From positions 62,001 to 126,000 of the forward strand of contig NZ_SMSK01000008.1 of the NCBI RefSeq assembly GCF_004354985.1: a DNA stretch of 64,000 nucleotides, written 5' to 3'. Source of the DNA: Segetibacter sp. 3557_3 (GTDB lineage Bacteria; Bacteroidota; Bacteroidia; Chitinophagales; Chitinophagaceae). Within the stretch, counting starts at the first letter, position 1, and each line of letters opens with the position of its first letter. This document shows, one piece after another, positions 27,668 to 35,736 of the stretch. The position numbers were made by a program, and so were the translations under genes. The notes beneath the pieces were generated by a model. The model was given only the letters and a program-made list of their open reading frames with translations, did not search any database and had not been told where the DNA came from.

Positions 27668-27782
27668 CTTGTCAACTTCTCCACAAATCAACTTCTCCAT
27701 AAATCAACTTCTCAACCTATCAACTTGTCAACTTCTCAACTGATCAACCTATCAACTTCTCAACCTATCAACTCATCAACCC
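27668..27782. repeat. Tandem array of tcaact-type units
   Basis: About fourteen imperfect 8-bp half units (tcaacttc, tcaaccta, aaatcaac variants), arranged mostly as a 16-bp period tcaacttctcaaccta. The array ends inside the last codons of the DUF1989 gene, whose stop is at 27776-27778. Confidence 0.85.
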
Positions 27783-28360
27783 TCCAAGATCTCCCACCCT
27801 ATCGGCTTGTAGGAGAAATTGTTGCTCATCCCGGCTGAACAGGCGGTCATACCAACGACCAGGTCCATCTCGGCCGTGATTATTAGGTAGTCACCGGCTT
27901 TACTTTTAGGCGGCAGCACAGCCAATTTACCCGTAGCCCCATCTACCGGAACATTCATAAAAACATTAAAACATGTTGGTATGTTATCCGGCCCTATTCC
28001 AAATGGCTCCAACGCTTCGCACAGGTTACCAAAACATCCGCGATGCGGCACCTTGTCTCCATAAGTGATCCTGAACATTTCCGCACTACAGGGCGCCAGC
28101 AAAAAGTCATGGGTACCAACGGTATCTTCGGTTATCGAGAACATCACATTGCTCCGGTTAGAATAGAAGCGATGTCCCTTGCTGAGGTAAATGGTTTCTG
28201 TATAATCCAGGGTTCGACCTGCCGACAAATATTCGCTTGTGTCATCGCAATTGTAGCAGATAAGGTCTGAAACCTGTTGCCCTTCGATATCGGTAATTTT
28301 TAAGGATGCGCCTTTTTTTAATTCAAAGGCTACACCACTTCTCGGGGTTATGATGTTCAT
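27776..28360 (-). CDS. DUF1989 / urea carboxylase-associated family protein
   Basis: 194-aa cytosolic protein of the DUF1989 cupin-like family. Key segments are GQQVSDLICYN, SAGRTLDYTETIYLSKGHRFYSNRSNVMFSI, a Cys-rich CFGNLCEAL region, CFNVFMNVPV, and the closing GDYLIITAEMDLVVGMTACSAG. Relatives include the carboxyguanidine deiminase subunits of guanidine degradation (formerly urea carboxylase-associated proteins); others are unassigned. It is the second gene of a minus-strand pair and overlaps the YqcI/YcgG stop by 4 bp (ATGA at 28357-28360). Its 3' end runs into a tandem repeat array, but the conserved domain is complete. Confidence 0.88.
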   Translation of the reverse strand: MNIITPRSGVAFELKKGASLKITDIEGQQVSDLICYNCDDTSEYLSAGRTLDYTETIYLSKGHRFYSNRSNVMFSITEDTVGTHDFLLAPCSAEMFRITYGDKVPHRGCFGNLCEALEPFGIGPDNIPTCFNVFMNVPVDGATGKLAVLPPKSKAGDYLIITAEMDLVVGMTACSAGMSNNFSYKPIGWEILEG

Positions 28361-29040
28361 TTCTTATGCTTGATGTGTAAGGGACACTGCCAGGACTGGT
28401 CGTATACTTTGCCACTGTATTGGTAGATCTCCGAAGCTTCGCCAAAATCGCGCAACATCGGGTTTACTGTTCCGGAAACTGCAATATCCCGTTTCCGAAC
28501 CGTAGCTTTCATTGCTTCATATTTGCCGGCAGCGCGCAAGTCGCCAAACTGAGCATGCGGGTTAAACACCATTGTGGGATATTCAAACTGCCTGCTCAGC
28601 CTGCTGCTGTTGGGATGCAAACCGATAATAAAAAAGGCCTCCTCTTTAAGGCTGAAACTAAAGTCGACCTGGTCGGGGGCCGCTGCTACCCTCTTGTCAT
28701 ACGGGTATTTATAAGCATCCAGGTCAGATAGTGCCTGCAGCCGGTGCCAGAGTTGTGTTTCAAATTGTACTTCTGAACAATTGCCGGGTGCAGAGAATAT
28801 GATGCTCGCGCTATGGTAAAGCTGGTCAGAACTCCGGTAGGAGTCAATAAAATCATATAAGAATTCAAGTATGGCCGCGTCATCTTTAGGACAAGCCATA
28901 TGCCCGGCTACGAAACAGTGAATTTGTTCACGGCTCAACGCTGCTTTTGCTGCTACACAGGGAAAAGTCTTTTCCGCAATCAATTGACGGTATAAAGCAA
29001 CAATCTCCCCTTCATCCGGGCTAATAACTGGTGTGTTCAT
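28357..29040 (-). CDS. YqcI/YcgG family protein, GntA-like haem-dependent hydroxylase
   Basis: 227 aa of the YqcI/YcgG family. Landmarks are FPCVAAKAALSREQIHCFVAGHMACPKDD near the N-terminus, FYDFIDSYR-type helix, FETQLWHRLQAL, and the block FSLKEEAFFIIGLHPNSSRLSRQF..PTMVFNPHAQFGDLR. It ends in RDFGEASEIYQYSGKVYDQSWQCPL. Characterised relatives are haem enzymes that N-hydroxylate guanidino groups (GntA in guanitoxin, DcsA in D-cycloserine synthesis). The His in GLHPNSSR and the Cys in FPCVAA are conserved-looking. It is translationally coupled to the DUF1989 gene, which strengthens a link to guanidine/arginine chemistry. Substrate unknown. Confidence 0.85.
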   Translation of the reverse strand: MNTPVISPDEGEIVALYRQLIAEKTFPCVAAKAALSREQIHCFVAGHMACPKDDAAILEFLYDFIDSYRSSDQLYHSASIIFSAPGNCSEVQFETQLWHRLQALSDLDAYKYPYDKRVAAAPDQVDFSFSLKEEAFFIIGLHPNSSRLSRQFEYPTMVFNPHAQFGDLRAAGKYEAMKATVRKRDIAVSGTVNPMLRDFGEASEIYQYSGKVYDQSWQCPLHIKHKK

Positions 29041-29124
29041 GGGTTCATAAATTTAAAAAGCATGCCGTTGTGCACACACCTAATTGCAACCGATGAAAAC
29101 CGTTCAAAGTATGATTAATTATAT

Positions 29125-30240
29125 CTATGTTTCAAGAAGCTTGTCCAGCTGTTTTAACCGCGAAAAGTGCTTTCGGGCGGCGCGTAAAAACAACAAACCC
29201 TGGCGATAGGTCCATGTTGGATGGCCATTTGCATGATTAAACCTTGAAATCCGGTAAAGCACCTTCCAATGAAAAAGCACGATTTTATAGGCTTTTAGGA
29301 GCGAATTGCCATTGCCATAGATGTGGTGAGGTTCTGCCCCACAGCCGTTATACTCGAGAATGCTATACTCACGTCCACGCTTCAGGGCTTCAATTGAGGC
29401 ACAACGGATGTCGTAGCGTCCATAATAAAATGTGCCCGTTTCAAGGCTGAGTTTATCAAATAGGGCCGTTAAAGGTTCATCAATCTCGTGCGCTAAACTT
29501 ACGAGTTTGCCTCCCCTGCTCAGGTTTAAAGCATAACTCAGGCAATACCGTTCTCCCTTTTTCAAAATCTCGCCTAGCTTTTCCCGGTGTTTAACCTTCA
29601 TTTCGTCAAGCCGGAATGTAACTCGTTCATACCTTTCGAGAAGTTGCAACAAGGTCGATCTGCCATCCCCTATTACCTCCAAAAACTCTTTTTTCAGAAA
29701 ACCGGTAATTGTCCCTGTTTGTTCCCATGGGTAGCGGAAATAAAACACGCTTACTTCAAGCGGAAAATTGACCATTTCCTGAACTATGTACAGGGAGGGC
29801 ATCAACTCATGATAACGTTTAAATTGGTCGTCGTTATGGATTTGCCTGAACATCAAACCCATCATGCCTACGTCTGGTTTAACAGCAAACGGGTACTCGA
29901 AACCAGCGGCCTTAACCCGCTCCAAAACCAGGGTAAATAATTCGTCATGCTGAACATAGATGCTCCGTGGATATGTACCCTCGGGTAGTTGTGCATACAT
30001 CTCTCTTTTGCCTTCACCCTCGAAGCCGCCGAATGTAATTGAAGGATTTGAAGGGGTGAAAAACCATAAGGATCGCGCACGCAAACAATACCAGAACCAA
30101 AAAGGTGAAAGCGGGATGTACTTGGCAAGGTAAGGCCAGTTCTCCCAGTACCGGAGCTTAGTATAGATGTTCTTTAATTGCAATGACAGAAGCACTAATT
30201 GATTTACAGCAGATAAACACAAAAACCAACAAGTTTGCAC
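29125..30240 (-). CDS. ATP-grasp-like protein (D-Ala-D-Ala ligase-type), unassigned
   Basis: 371 aa. The middle and C-terminal parts look like an ATP-grasp ligase: FAVKPDVGMMGLMFR with an ATP-binding-type Lys (about 118), LYIVQEMVNFPLEVSVFYFRYP, VIGDGRSTLLQLL, YYGRYDIRCASIEALKRG, and the acidic metal site YSILEYNGCGAEPHHIYG. The first ~60 residues are aromatic-rich (ENWPYLAKYIPLSPFWFWYCLRAR-type) and suggest membrane association. I chose the long start, but the first 20 residues could be leader; an alternative start nearer the YWENWPYLAKY segment is possible. Substrates are unknown. Confidence 0.7.
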   Translation of the reverse strand: MQTCWFLCLSAVNQLVLLSLQLKNIYTKLRYWENWPYLAKYIPLSPFWFWYCLRARSLWFFTPSNPSITFGGFEGEGKREMYAQLPEGTYPRSIYVQHDELFTLVLERVKAAGFEYPFAVKPDVGMMGLMFRQIHNDDQFKRYHELMPSLYIVQEMVNFPLEVSVFYFRYPWEQTGTITGFLKKEFLEVIGDGRSTLLQLLERYERVTFRLDEMKVKHREKLGEILKKGERYCLSYALNLSRGGKLVSLAHEIDEPLTALFDKLSLETGTFYYGRYDIRCASIEALKRGREYSILEYNGCGAEPHHIYGNGNSLLKAYKIVLFHWKVLYRISRFNHANGHPTWTYRQGLLFLRAARKHFSRLKQLDKLLET

Positions 30241-30504
30241 GAAAAAGGTTGTGGGAGAACCAAATGGTTCGCCGTGGTATCTTGCCGGACACTCCTTTAC
30301 AGCAATAGAGACAGGAAAATGTATGGTTCGGGGGCGTAAATTAAACGGCGCAGGTTAAGTGCTAACGCGCCGGAACTCCTCGATTGAGAGGTCTATTTTC
30401 AGCCTGATGTTGCAACCACCCAACGCACTATCTTTATCAGCGTTAACGGCACGGTTATGTGCACCGCACATACTGTTGCTAAATACCATCAATAGCAAAC
30501 CAAT

Positions 30505-30816
30505 ATGACAGAAGTACAATTTGAAAATTACCCCGACGGTAAGGCCCTGTTTTTTATCGAAGAAGCAAATAACAAGATCGCCGAAATGGAAGTTGCTGTT
30601 AAAAGTAATGAGTTAATTGCCTACCATACCGAGGTCGATCCGGCCTACGAAGACCAGGGGCTTGCAAAAAAGCTGCTGGGGGTAATGGTTGAACATGCAC
30701 GTGAACACAACCTTAAAGTTGTACCCCTTTGCCGGTTTGTACTTATTCAGTTTAAGCGAAACCCGGCAGAATATGCCGATCTGTGGCAGGAGGAAAAATC
30801 CGGGTACGAAGGTTAA
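30505..30816 (+). CDS. Small GNAT-type N-acetyltransferase (YjdJ-like)
   Basis: 103 aa, the short GNAT variant. It has the strands FENYPDGKALFFIE and KIAEMEVAVKSNELIAYHTEVDPAYEDQGLAKKLL, the latter containing the acetyl-CoA loop, and ends in the family motif VVPLCRFVLIQFKRNPAEYADLW. The group acetylates small amines or protein N-termini; no substrate is known here. It stands alone with a 264-bp upstream gap and converges on the Fur-family gene. Confidence 0.9.
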   Translation: MTEVQFENYPDGKALFFIEEANNKIAEMEVAVKSNELIAYHTEVDPAYEDQGLAKKLLGVMVEHAREHNLKVVPLCRFVLIQFKRNPAEYADLWQEEKSGYEG

Positions 30817-30886
30817 CGATAGCTTAGTCCCGCTCCTTAGCCCACTTGAGTTCGATGAATGGATGATCAACCATGGGGCAACCAGG

Positions 30887-31306
30887 TTACTTTACACAGT
30901 TCCTGCATTTGCCGTTGACCACCACTTCTATCTGGTTGGGTACAAAACCTTTGGGAAGTTTGACTTCTGGAACCGTGATTGCTTCGAGGCAATACGTGGT
31001 TTCACACTTATCGCAAATAAAGTGAACGTGGTTGTCGTGATGATGGCCTTCTGTGCATTCATCCTTACACAGCGCATACCGAATCGAGTTATCGGCTGAT
31101 GGAATGGTGTGCAAAATTCCTTTCTCAACAAAGGTTTGCAAAGTGCGGTAAATAGTTACCCGGTCAAACTTCTCTCCCGTTTTAAGTTCGATATCATGAT
31201 GCGCCAGGGCTCCCGGGTTATCCTGGAAAAGTTCCAGGATCTTCTTCCGGCTCTCCGTAACGCTGAGCTGGTTCTTTTTGAGAATATCCATTATCCTGGC
31301 TTGCAT
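30887..31306 (-). CDS. Fur/Zur/PerR family transcriptional regulator
   Basis: 139-aa metal-responsive repressor. A winged helix-turn-helix N-terminal domain (LSVTESRKKILELFQ..GALAHHDIELKTGEKFDRVTIYRTLQTFVEKGILH) is followed by a His-rich sensing loop (EGHHHDNHVHFICDKCETTYCL) and a C-terminal CRNCVK. The two Cys-x2-Cys pairs form the structural zinc site. The regulated metal cannot be fixed; Zur or PerR are both possible. It is downstream of the SCO gene on the same strand (35 bp), and MerC is divergent, which suggests a metal-homeostasis group. Confidence 0.93.
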   Translation of the reverse strand: MQARIMDILKKNQLSVTESRKKILELFQDNPGALAHHDIELKTGEKFDRVTIYRTLQTFVEKGILHTIPSADNSIRYALCKDECTEGHHHDNHVHFICDKCETTYCLEAITVPEVKLPKGFVPNQIEVVVNGKCRNCVK

Positions 31307-31341
31307 GTCGTTGAATTGTGGATGATTAATTAATGCGTTTG

Positions 31342-31971
31342 TTACAGTGCAGCCGTCAGCTTTTTCTCCTGAAGAAGGTCCTTTATGTCTTTGCTTAGCT
31401 TTTTCATTTCTTCCTTCTTCAAACCATCGTAAGCCCCGCCCCTCACCTGGCCATTTTTGTCGACCAACGCAAAAAACTGGGTATGAATAAATTGATCCTC
31501 CAGTTTGTCAACGCTATTTTTCGGATCGTCGAGTAAGTAGCTTCCACGAGCGGCAGTGTACAACTTGTTTTTGTCCCCGGTCAGGAAAATCCATTTACTG
31601 GTATTCACTTTCAGGCTATCGGCATAATATTTCAGCCTTGGTACGCTGTCTGTATCGGGCTGTACGGTGTGGGCAAGAATAAGAAAGTCAGGCTCGTCCT
31701 TAAACTCCTCATAAATCGTCTTCATGCTGGTGTTCATTCGCGGACATATACCCTTGCACGTTGTGAAAAAGTACTCCACAACCGTTACTTTCCCGGCAAT
31801 GTCTTTTTCCGTAACGGTCTGGTTATCCTGGTTGGTAAATGCGAATGGTTTTACATAATTGATTACAGGGATCTTCCTCCTCCAGTTGTCGGTTCCCCTG
31901 AACACAAAAAAGAAGAATGCCCCGGTCAGCACAATGAAAAATAATCCATATCCTACAAGCTTCTTGTTCAT
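31342..31971 (-). CDS. SCO1/SenC family copper chaperone-like protein
   Basis: 209 aa with an N-terminal membrane anchor (about 7-25) and a thioredoxin-like domain outside the membrane. Copper-binding motif CKGIC is in EYFFTTCKGICPRMNTSM (about 73), and the distal His is in FIHTQFFALVDKNGQVRG. Role: copper insertion into CuA of cytochrome oxidase or thiol redox control. A -7 like box TAAATTTG lies on the minus strand at 31988-31995. Likely co-transcribed with the Fur-type gene downstream. Confidence 0.93.
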   Translation of the reverse strand: MNKKLVGYGLFFIVLTGAFFFFVFRGTDNWRRKIPVINYVKPFAFTNQDNQTVTEKDIAGKVTVVEYFFTTCKGICPRMNTSMKTIYEEFKDEPDFLILAHTVQPDTDSVPRLKYYADSLKVNTSKWIFLTGDKNKLYTAARGSYLLDDPKNSVDKLEDQFIHTQFFALVDKNGQVRGGAYDGLKKEEMKKLSKDIKDLLQEKKLTAAL

Positions 31972-31987
31972 ATAATCTTTTGTTGTA

Positions 31988-31995
31988 CAAATTTA
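31988..31995 (-). promoter_or_regulatory. -7 box of the SCO gene
   Basis: TAAATTTG on the minus strand matches the Bacteroidota -7 consensus TAnnTTTG exactly, ending 16 bp before the SCO ATG. No good TTTG is visible 19 bp further upstream. Confidence 0.5.
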
Positions 31996-32043
31996 CACCC
32001 TGCGGGTGGTAAAATCATGACCGCACCCTACCCTAACAAACAT

Positions 32044-32074
32044 TTTGCAACTTTGTTGCATTGATTTAGCTTTG
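32044..32074 (+). promoter_or_regulatory. Consensus Bacteroidota promoter of the MerC gene
   Basis: TTTG at 32044-32047, a 19-bp spacer, then TAGCTTTG at 32067-32074: an exact fit to TTTG-N19-TAnnTTTG. Transcription should begin near 32080, only a few bases before the ATG at 32083, so the mRNA would be leaderless or nearly so. Confidence 0.75.
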
Positions 32075-32082
32075 CCAACTTG

Positions 32083-32475
32083 ATGAAATCAAAATTAAAC
32101 CTGGACGCGCTTGGTATAGCAACCTCCCTGGCCTGTGCTATACACTGTGCCCTCTTACCGTTGTTTATTACAAGCCTGCCAATATTTGGGGTGGAATTGA
32201 TTGAGAATCCTGCTTTTGAAGCAGCAATGATCACTCTCGCATTCTGCATAGGAACCTGGTCGTTATACCATGGTTACAGAAAGCACCACCATAGTATTAT
32301 TCCGATGGTTATCTTTTCCATCGGCTTCCTCTTCCTGATACTGAAGATATTTTTTATTGAATATGAACTCTGGCTATTGCTTCCGGCGGTAACCGGCATC
32401 ATTACGGCCCATGTCATCAACTACAAGGCCTGCCGGGTGCACAATCACGCCCACGCCGACGACTGCGACCATTAG
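32083..32475 (+). CDS. MerC domain-containing membrane protein
   Basis: 130 aa with four hydrophobic segments. The MerC signature is in the first helix: ALGIATSLACAIHCALLPLFITSLP, whose Cys..Cys pair would bind a metal ion. A cytosolic HHH cluster (YRKHHHS) and a His/Asp/Cys-rich tail (CRVHNHAHADDCDH) add further ligands. The family was named for mercury uptake, but chromosomal Bacteroidota members lack mer operons and are linked to zinc or other metals. It is divergent from SCO/Fur and preceded by an exact consensus promoter. Confidence 0.9.
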   Translation: MKSKLNLDALGIATSLACAIHCALLPLFITSLPIFGVELIENPAFEAAMITLAFCIGTWSLYHGYRKHHHSIIPMVIFSIGFLFLILKIFFIEYELWLLLPAVTGIITAHVINYKACRVHNHAHADDCDH

Positions 32476-32717
32476 CCTGGTTTGTACATCCGAAACAGTT
32501 CCGGCACGATCCAATAAAAGCTTTAGAGAAATGTTGGGCATTCAACCAATGTTCCCGATCAGCGACATTTGCGGCTATCCGTTACTACTCCGCCACATGG
32601 CCATGCACAAGCCCTCAGCGGGGTAGCCACTTCTATCCGCCTGCCCGTCAACAGTATAACTTCTTCCGGCACCCCGGAAAACAGCTTATACCTGGAACAA
32701 CCGATCCTGCACTAAAA

Positions 32718-34232
32718 CTAATTGATGGTGTAGCTTATACTTCCGTCTTTCTCATCTTTCAATGCAATGCCAAGTACAAGCAATTGTTTTCTGATTGCGT
32801 CTGATGTAACAAAATCTTTCTTCGATTTAGCTGTTTTTCTTAACTCGATCAGCACCTGCAATACGCCTTCAAGCTTTGTATTATCCGCCTGCTCACTTTG
32901 CAATCCGAGGATATCTTCCACATAAACTTTCATCTGCGTTTGAAGCAGTGACATGTTTTCTTTGGTCAATGCACCGGGATGGATATGCTTGTCGCGTATC
33001 GAATTAATTACGGGTACCAGCTCAAATATATTGGCCAACACTTTCGCCGTATTAAAGTCGTCGTTCATAAACTCGTCGAAACCACCCAGTAATCGAACTA
33101 CCTTGCTATTCAGTTCCGGGTCAACCTGGTCTTCACTAAAAGCAAACGCATCCACCTGGAACTTCTGTAACGACTCATAACTTTCCCATAAACGGCGAAA
33201 ACCCTTTTCAGCAGCTTTTAAAGCCTCATTCCCAAAATCGAGCGTACTGCTGTAATGGGTTTGAAGAATGAAAAACCGGATCGTCATCGGGCTATATGCC
33301 TGTTCGAGAATGGGATTATTGCCGCTAAAGAGCTCACTTAACTTAATGGTATTGTTGTAGCTCTTTCCCATCTTTTTGCCATTGATGGTAATCATATTAT
33401 TGTGTAACCAATAACGTACTGGGGTTTTGTTGTTGCAAACGGTGCTTTGCGCAATTTCACATTCATGATGTGGAAACATCAGGTCCATGCCACCGCCATG
33501 AATGTCAAATTCATCCCCGAGGTATTTGGCACTCATGGCCGAACATTCAATATGCCAACCCGGGAACCCGTCGCCCCATGGACTCTTCCACCGCATAATG
33601 TGCTCCGGGGGCGCATTTTTCCAAAGGGCAAAATCCGGCTTGTTGCGTTTTTCTTCCTGGTTGTCCAGGTCGCGCGTGCTGTCTACCTGCTCTTCAAGAA
33701 CCCTTCCGCTCAACATTCCATAGGGTAGCCCTTTTGCGGAAAAGTCACTGTTATATTTTTCTACGTCGAAATAAACACTACCATTTACAACATAGGCGTA
33801 GCCATCGCGGATGATCTTTTCGATCATACCAATCTGCTCAACAATGTGCCCGGTAGCAGTAGGTTCAATACTGGGTTCAAGATTGTTAAACCGCTTCATG
33901 GCGTCGTGAAACCGGTTGGTATACTTCTGCACCAGTTCCATGGGTTCAAGCTTTTCCACCACTGCTTTCTTGCTGATCTTGTCTTCTGCTTCCCTGCCCT
34001 CTTCCTCAAAGTGGCCTGCATCAGTAATGTTGCGTACATACCTCACCTTATAACCGAGGTAGGTAAGGTATCGGAAAATCACATCGAAGGTGATGTAAGG
34101 TCTGGCATGTCCAAGATGGCTTTCACCACTTACGGTTGGTCCGCATACGTACATGCCTACGTGGCCGGGCGTAAGGGGTGTGAATACTTCTTTTTTCCGG
34201 GTTAACGAATTGTAAACGGATAATTGCGACAT
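32718..34232 (-). CDS. cysS: Cysteinyl-tRNA synthetase
   Basis: Class I aminoacyl-tRNA synthetase of 504 aa. The HIGH-type motif is in YVCGPTVSGESHLGHARPYITFD. The zinc site is built from that Cys, CSAMS (WHIECSAMSAKYLG) and HH-E in FPHHECEIAQ. The signature KMSKS appears as KMGKS (GKKMGKSYNN). The DALR-type anticodon domain and C-terminal KDFVTSDAIRKQLLVLGIALKD are complete. I chose the ATG at 34232 because the following SQLSVYNSLTRKKEVF is the normal family start; an upstream in-frame ATG gives an atypical leader. Confidence 0.97.
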   Translation of the reverse strand: MSQLSVYNSLTRKKEVFTPLTPGHVGMYVCGPTVSGESHLGHARPYITFDVIFRYLTYLGYKVRYVRNITDAGHFEEEGREAEDKISKKAVVEKLEPMELVQKYTNRFHDAMKRFNNLEPSIEPTATGHIVEQIGMIEKIIRDGYAYVVNGSVYFDVEKYNSDFSAKGLPYGMLSGRVLEEQVDSTRDLDNQEEKRNKPDFALWKNAPPEHIMRWKSPWGDGFPGWHIECSAMSAKYLGDEFDIHGGGMDLMFPHHECEIAQSTVCNNKTPVRYWLHNNMITINGKKMGKSYNNTIKLSELFSGNNPILEQAYSPMTIRFFILQTHYSSTLDFGNEALKAAEKGFRRLWESYESLQKFQVDAFAFSEDQVDPELNSKVVRLLGGFDEFMNDDFNTAKVLANIFELVPVINSIRDKHIHPGALTKENMSLLQTQMKVYVEDILGLQSEQADNTKLEGVLQVLIELRKTAKSKKDFVTSDAIRKQLLVLGIALKDEKDGSISYTIN

Positions 34233-34387
34233 ATGATAAAGTAAGGAGTTGTAGAGAATAGAAACGCAAATGGCCTGAAACTTTTCAGCTAAAGGCAACA
34301 ACAACCGGCAGTGTGGCAGGAAACAAACTCCATGTTAAAAGACGTTAGGCGCCGAAGGTAATAAATTGTTACAAATGCATGATGGTG

Positions 34388-35494
34388 CTATTTTAAAGCA
34401 ACATCCGTGATCAGCATCAGGTGATCACTTAAGGCTTCATCAACCATATCGAACTGTAGAATATCAAAACGGGGTTCAACCATGATGTAATCTATGCGAA
34501 GGGTAGGAGCCACATCGATAAAGGTTCTCCCGATGCCCATTGAGGTCGCCAGGAAAGCATCCTGCCAGTTGGATCGTATCTGCGCGTAAGTATAACTGTT
34601 GGGTACATCGTTGAAATCGCCGCATAAAACAGCAGGGTAGGGCACCTTCTCTAATACGGAACGCACAATACGCGCCTGTTCGCTCCTTTTCGTAAAGGCA
34701 AGCCGCATCTTCTGAAACAAACTTTTGGATGCTTGCAAACTTTGGTTCTCTGTGTTTTTAATTTGTTCCATCCCTTCGTAGTCCCGCTTGTTAAACTTGA
34801 ATGATTGCAGGTGTGTGGTAAGTACGCGTATGGTTCCGTGCGGTCCTTTGATGTCAGCGAATATAAGGCTCTCGTTGTAGGGTCCCGGGTATTCAATCCT
34901 GCCTGAGTCGATAATCGGGTGTTTCGAAAAAATCACGCTTCCCGATTGGTAGTTATTAGTTCGTCTTTTGAAGTCTTTGGAGAAATAATGATGGGGGTAC
35001 TTGCTGGAAAAAAGTGCAAAGTTGTCCTGCACATTCGAATGGTTAAACTCCTGCAGGCACACCACGTCGGGATTTTTCCGCATAATGGCCTCGGCAATTG
35101 AAAGCCTGTCGATGCGCTTCTTATCGGCTTTGTTGCTAAGACCTTCAAAGCTCCTGATGTTCCAGTCAACTATTCTTATGGCGGAGGTATCCTTGCGGTC
35201 TTTAAACATCGTACCCGGCTTTACCCCGAATAAAACCTGCAACTGTTTAAATCCTATCAAAAGGGTTAGAATAGGAATAAGTGAATACTTGAAGTTTACT
35301 ACCCACCAAAAGAACATACTGAAGATGAGCAAGATAACAAGGTAAGGAAATGCAAGGCCAAGAAAACCCATAAACCACCAAACCGATGGATCCAGGTAAG
35401 GTGCAAGGCAGGCCAACAGGAAAACAAGTGCAAGAATGCTGTTCAGAGTAATGAAAACTGTTTTTGTAAATCTTCTTAACGTCCGGACTGCCAT
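34388..35494 (-). CDS. Endonuclease/exonuclease/phosphatase family protein with N-terminal membrane segments
   Basis: 368 aa. Two to three hydrophobic helices in the first ~85 residues are followed by an EEP catalytic domain: VDWNIRSFEG (Asn), VVCLQEFNHS (metal Glu), TTHLQSF, LCGDFNDVPNSYTY (Asp/Asn), IDYIMVEP and SDHLML (catalytic His). All catalytic positions appear intact. Family members cleave nucleic acids or phosphoinositide-like esters, so the substrate is not predictable. The membrane anchor places the domain at the cell surface or in the cytosol. It is a common gene in Bacteroidota. Confidence 0.92.
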   Translation of the reverse strand: MAVRTLRRFTKTVFITLNSILALVFLLACLAPYLDPSVWWFMGFLGLAFPYLVILLIFSMFFWWVVNFKYSLIPILTLLIGFKQLQVLFGVKPGTMFKDRKDTSAIRIVDWNIRSFEGLSNKADKKRIDRLSIAEAIMRKNPDVVCLQEFNHSNVQDNFALFSSKYPHHYFSKDFKRRTNNYQSGSVIFSKHPIIDSGRIEYPGPYNESLIFADIKGPHGTIRVLTTHLQSFKFNKRDYEGMEQIKNTENQSLQASKSLFQKMRLAFTKRSEQARIVRSVLEKVPYPAVLCGDFNDVPNSYTYAQIRSNWQDAFLATSMGIGRTFIDVAPTLRIDYIMVEPRFDILQFDMVDEALSDHLMLITDVALK

Positions 35495-35736
35495 GTTGTA
35501 AATATAATTTTTTACCTCAGAAAAGACCCGTTAAAACGTTCAGGTTTAAACAACTGCGCAACCGATCCACCAGCCGGAAATGCAGATTTCGATTGCAAAC
35601 AGGCTGTTTAAGTATACGAAAGGGATAAATGTCGGTGACTATGCAAGAGAAAGTATACCGTTACCGCCCGGTAAGCAATTATGGGCAGCCCGTCCAGAGG
35701 TTACCGGAAATTTGGATGCGGTTAACTCAACCGCAA

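Larger units (their letters stand above)
27286..27775. other. Repeat- and element-rich intergenic region
   Basis: About 490 bp between convergent genes. It holds, in order, a 14-bp tandem repeat, the motif catcgcgaggcaacgaggga (27437-27456) that resembles a widespread interspersed bacterial repeat, one 133-bp mobile element with its target duplication, and a long ~16-bp tandem array. The minus-strand open frame at 27354-27557 runs through these and is not a gene. Confidence 0.75.
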
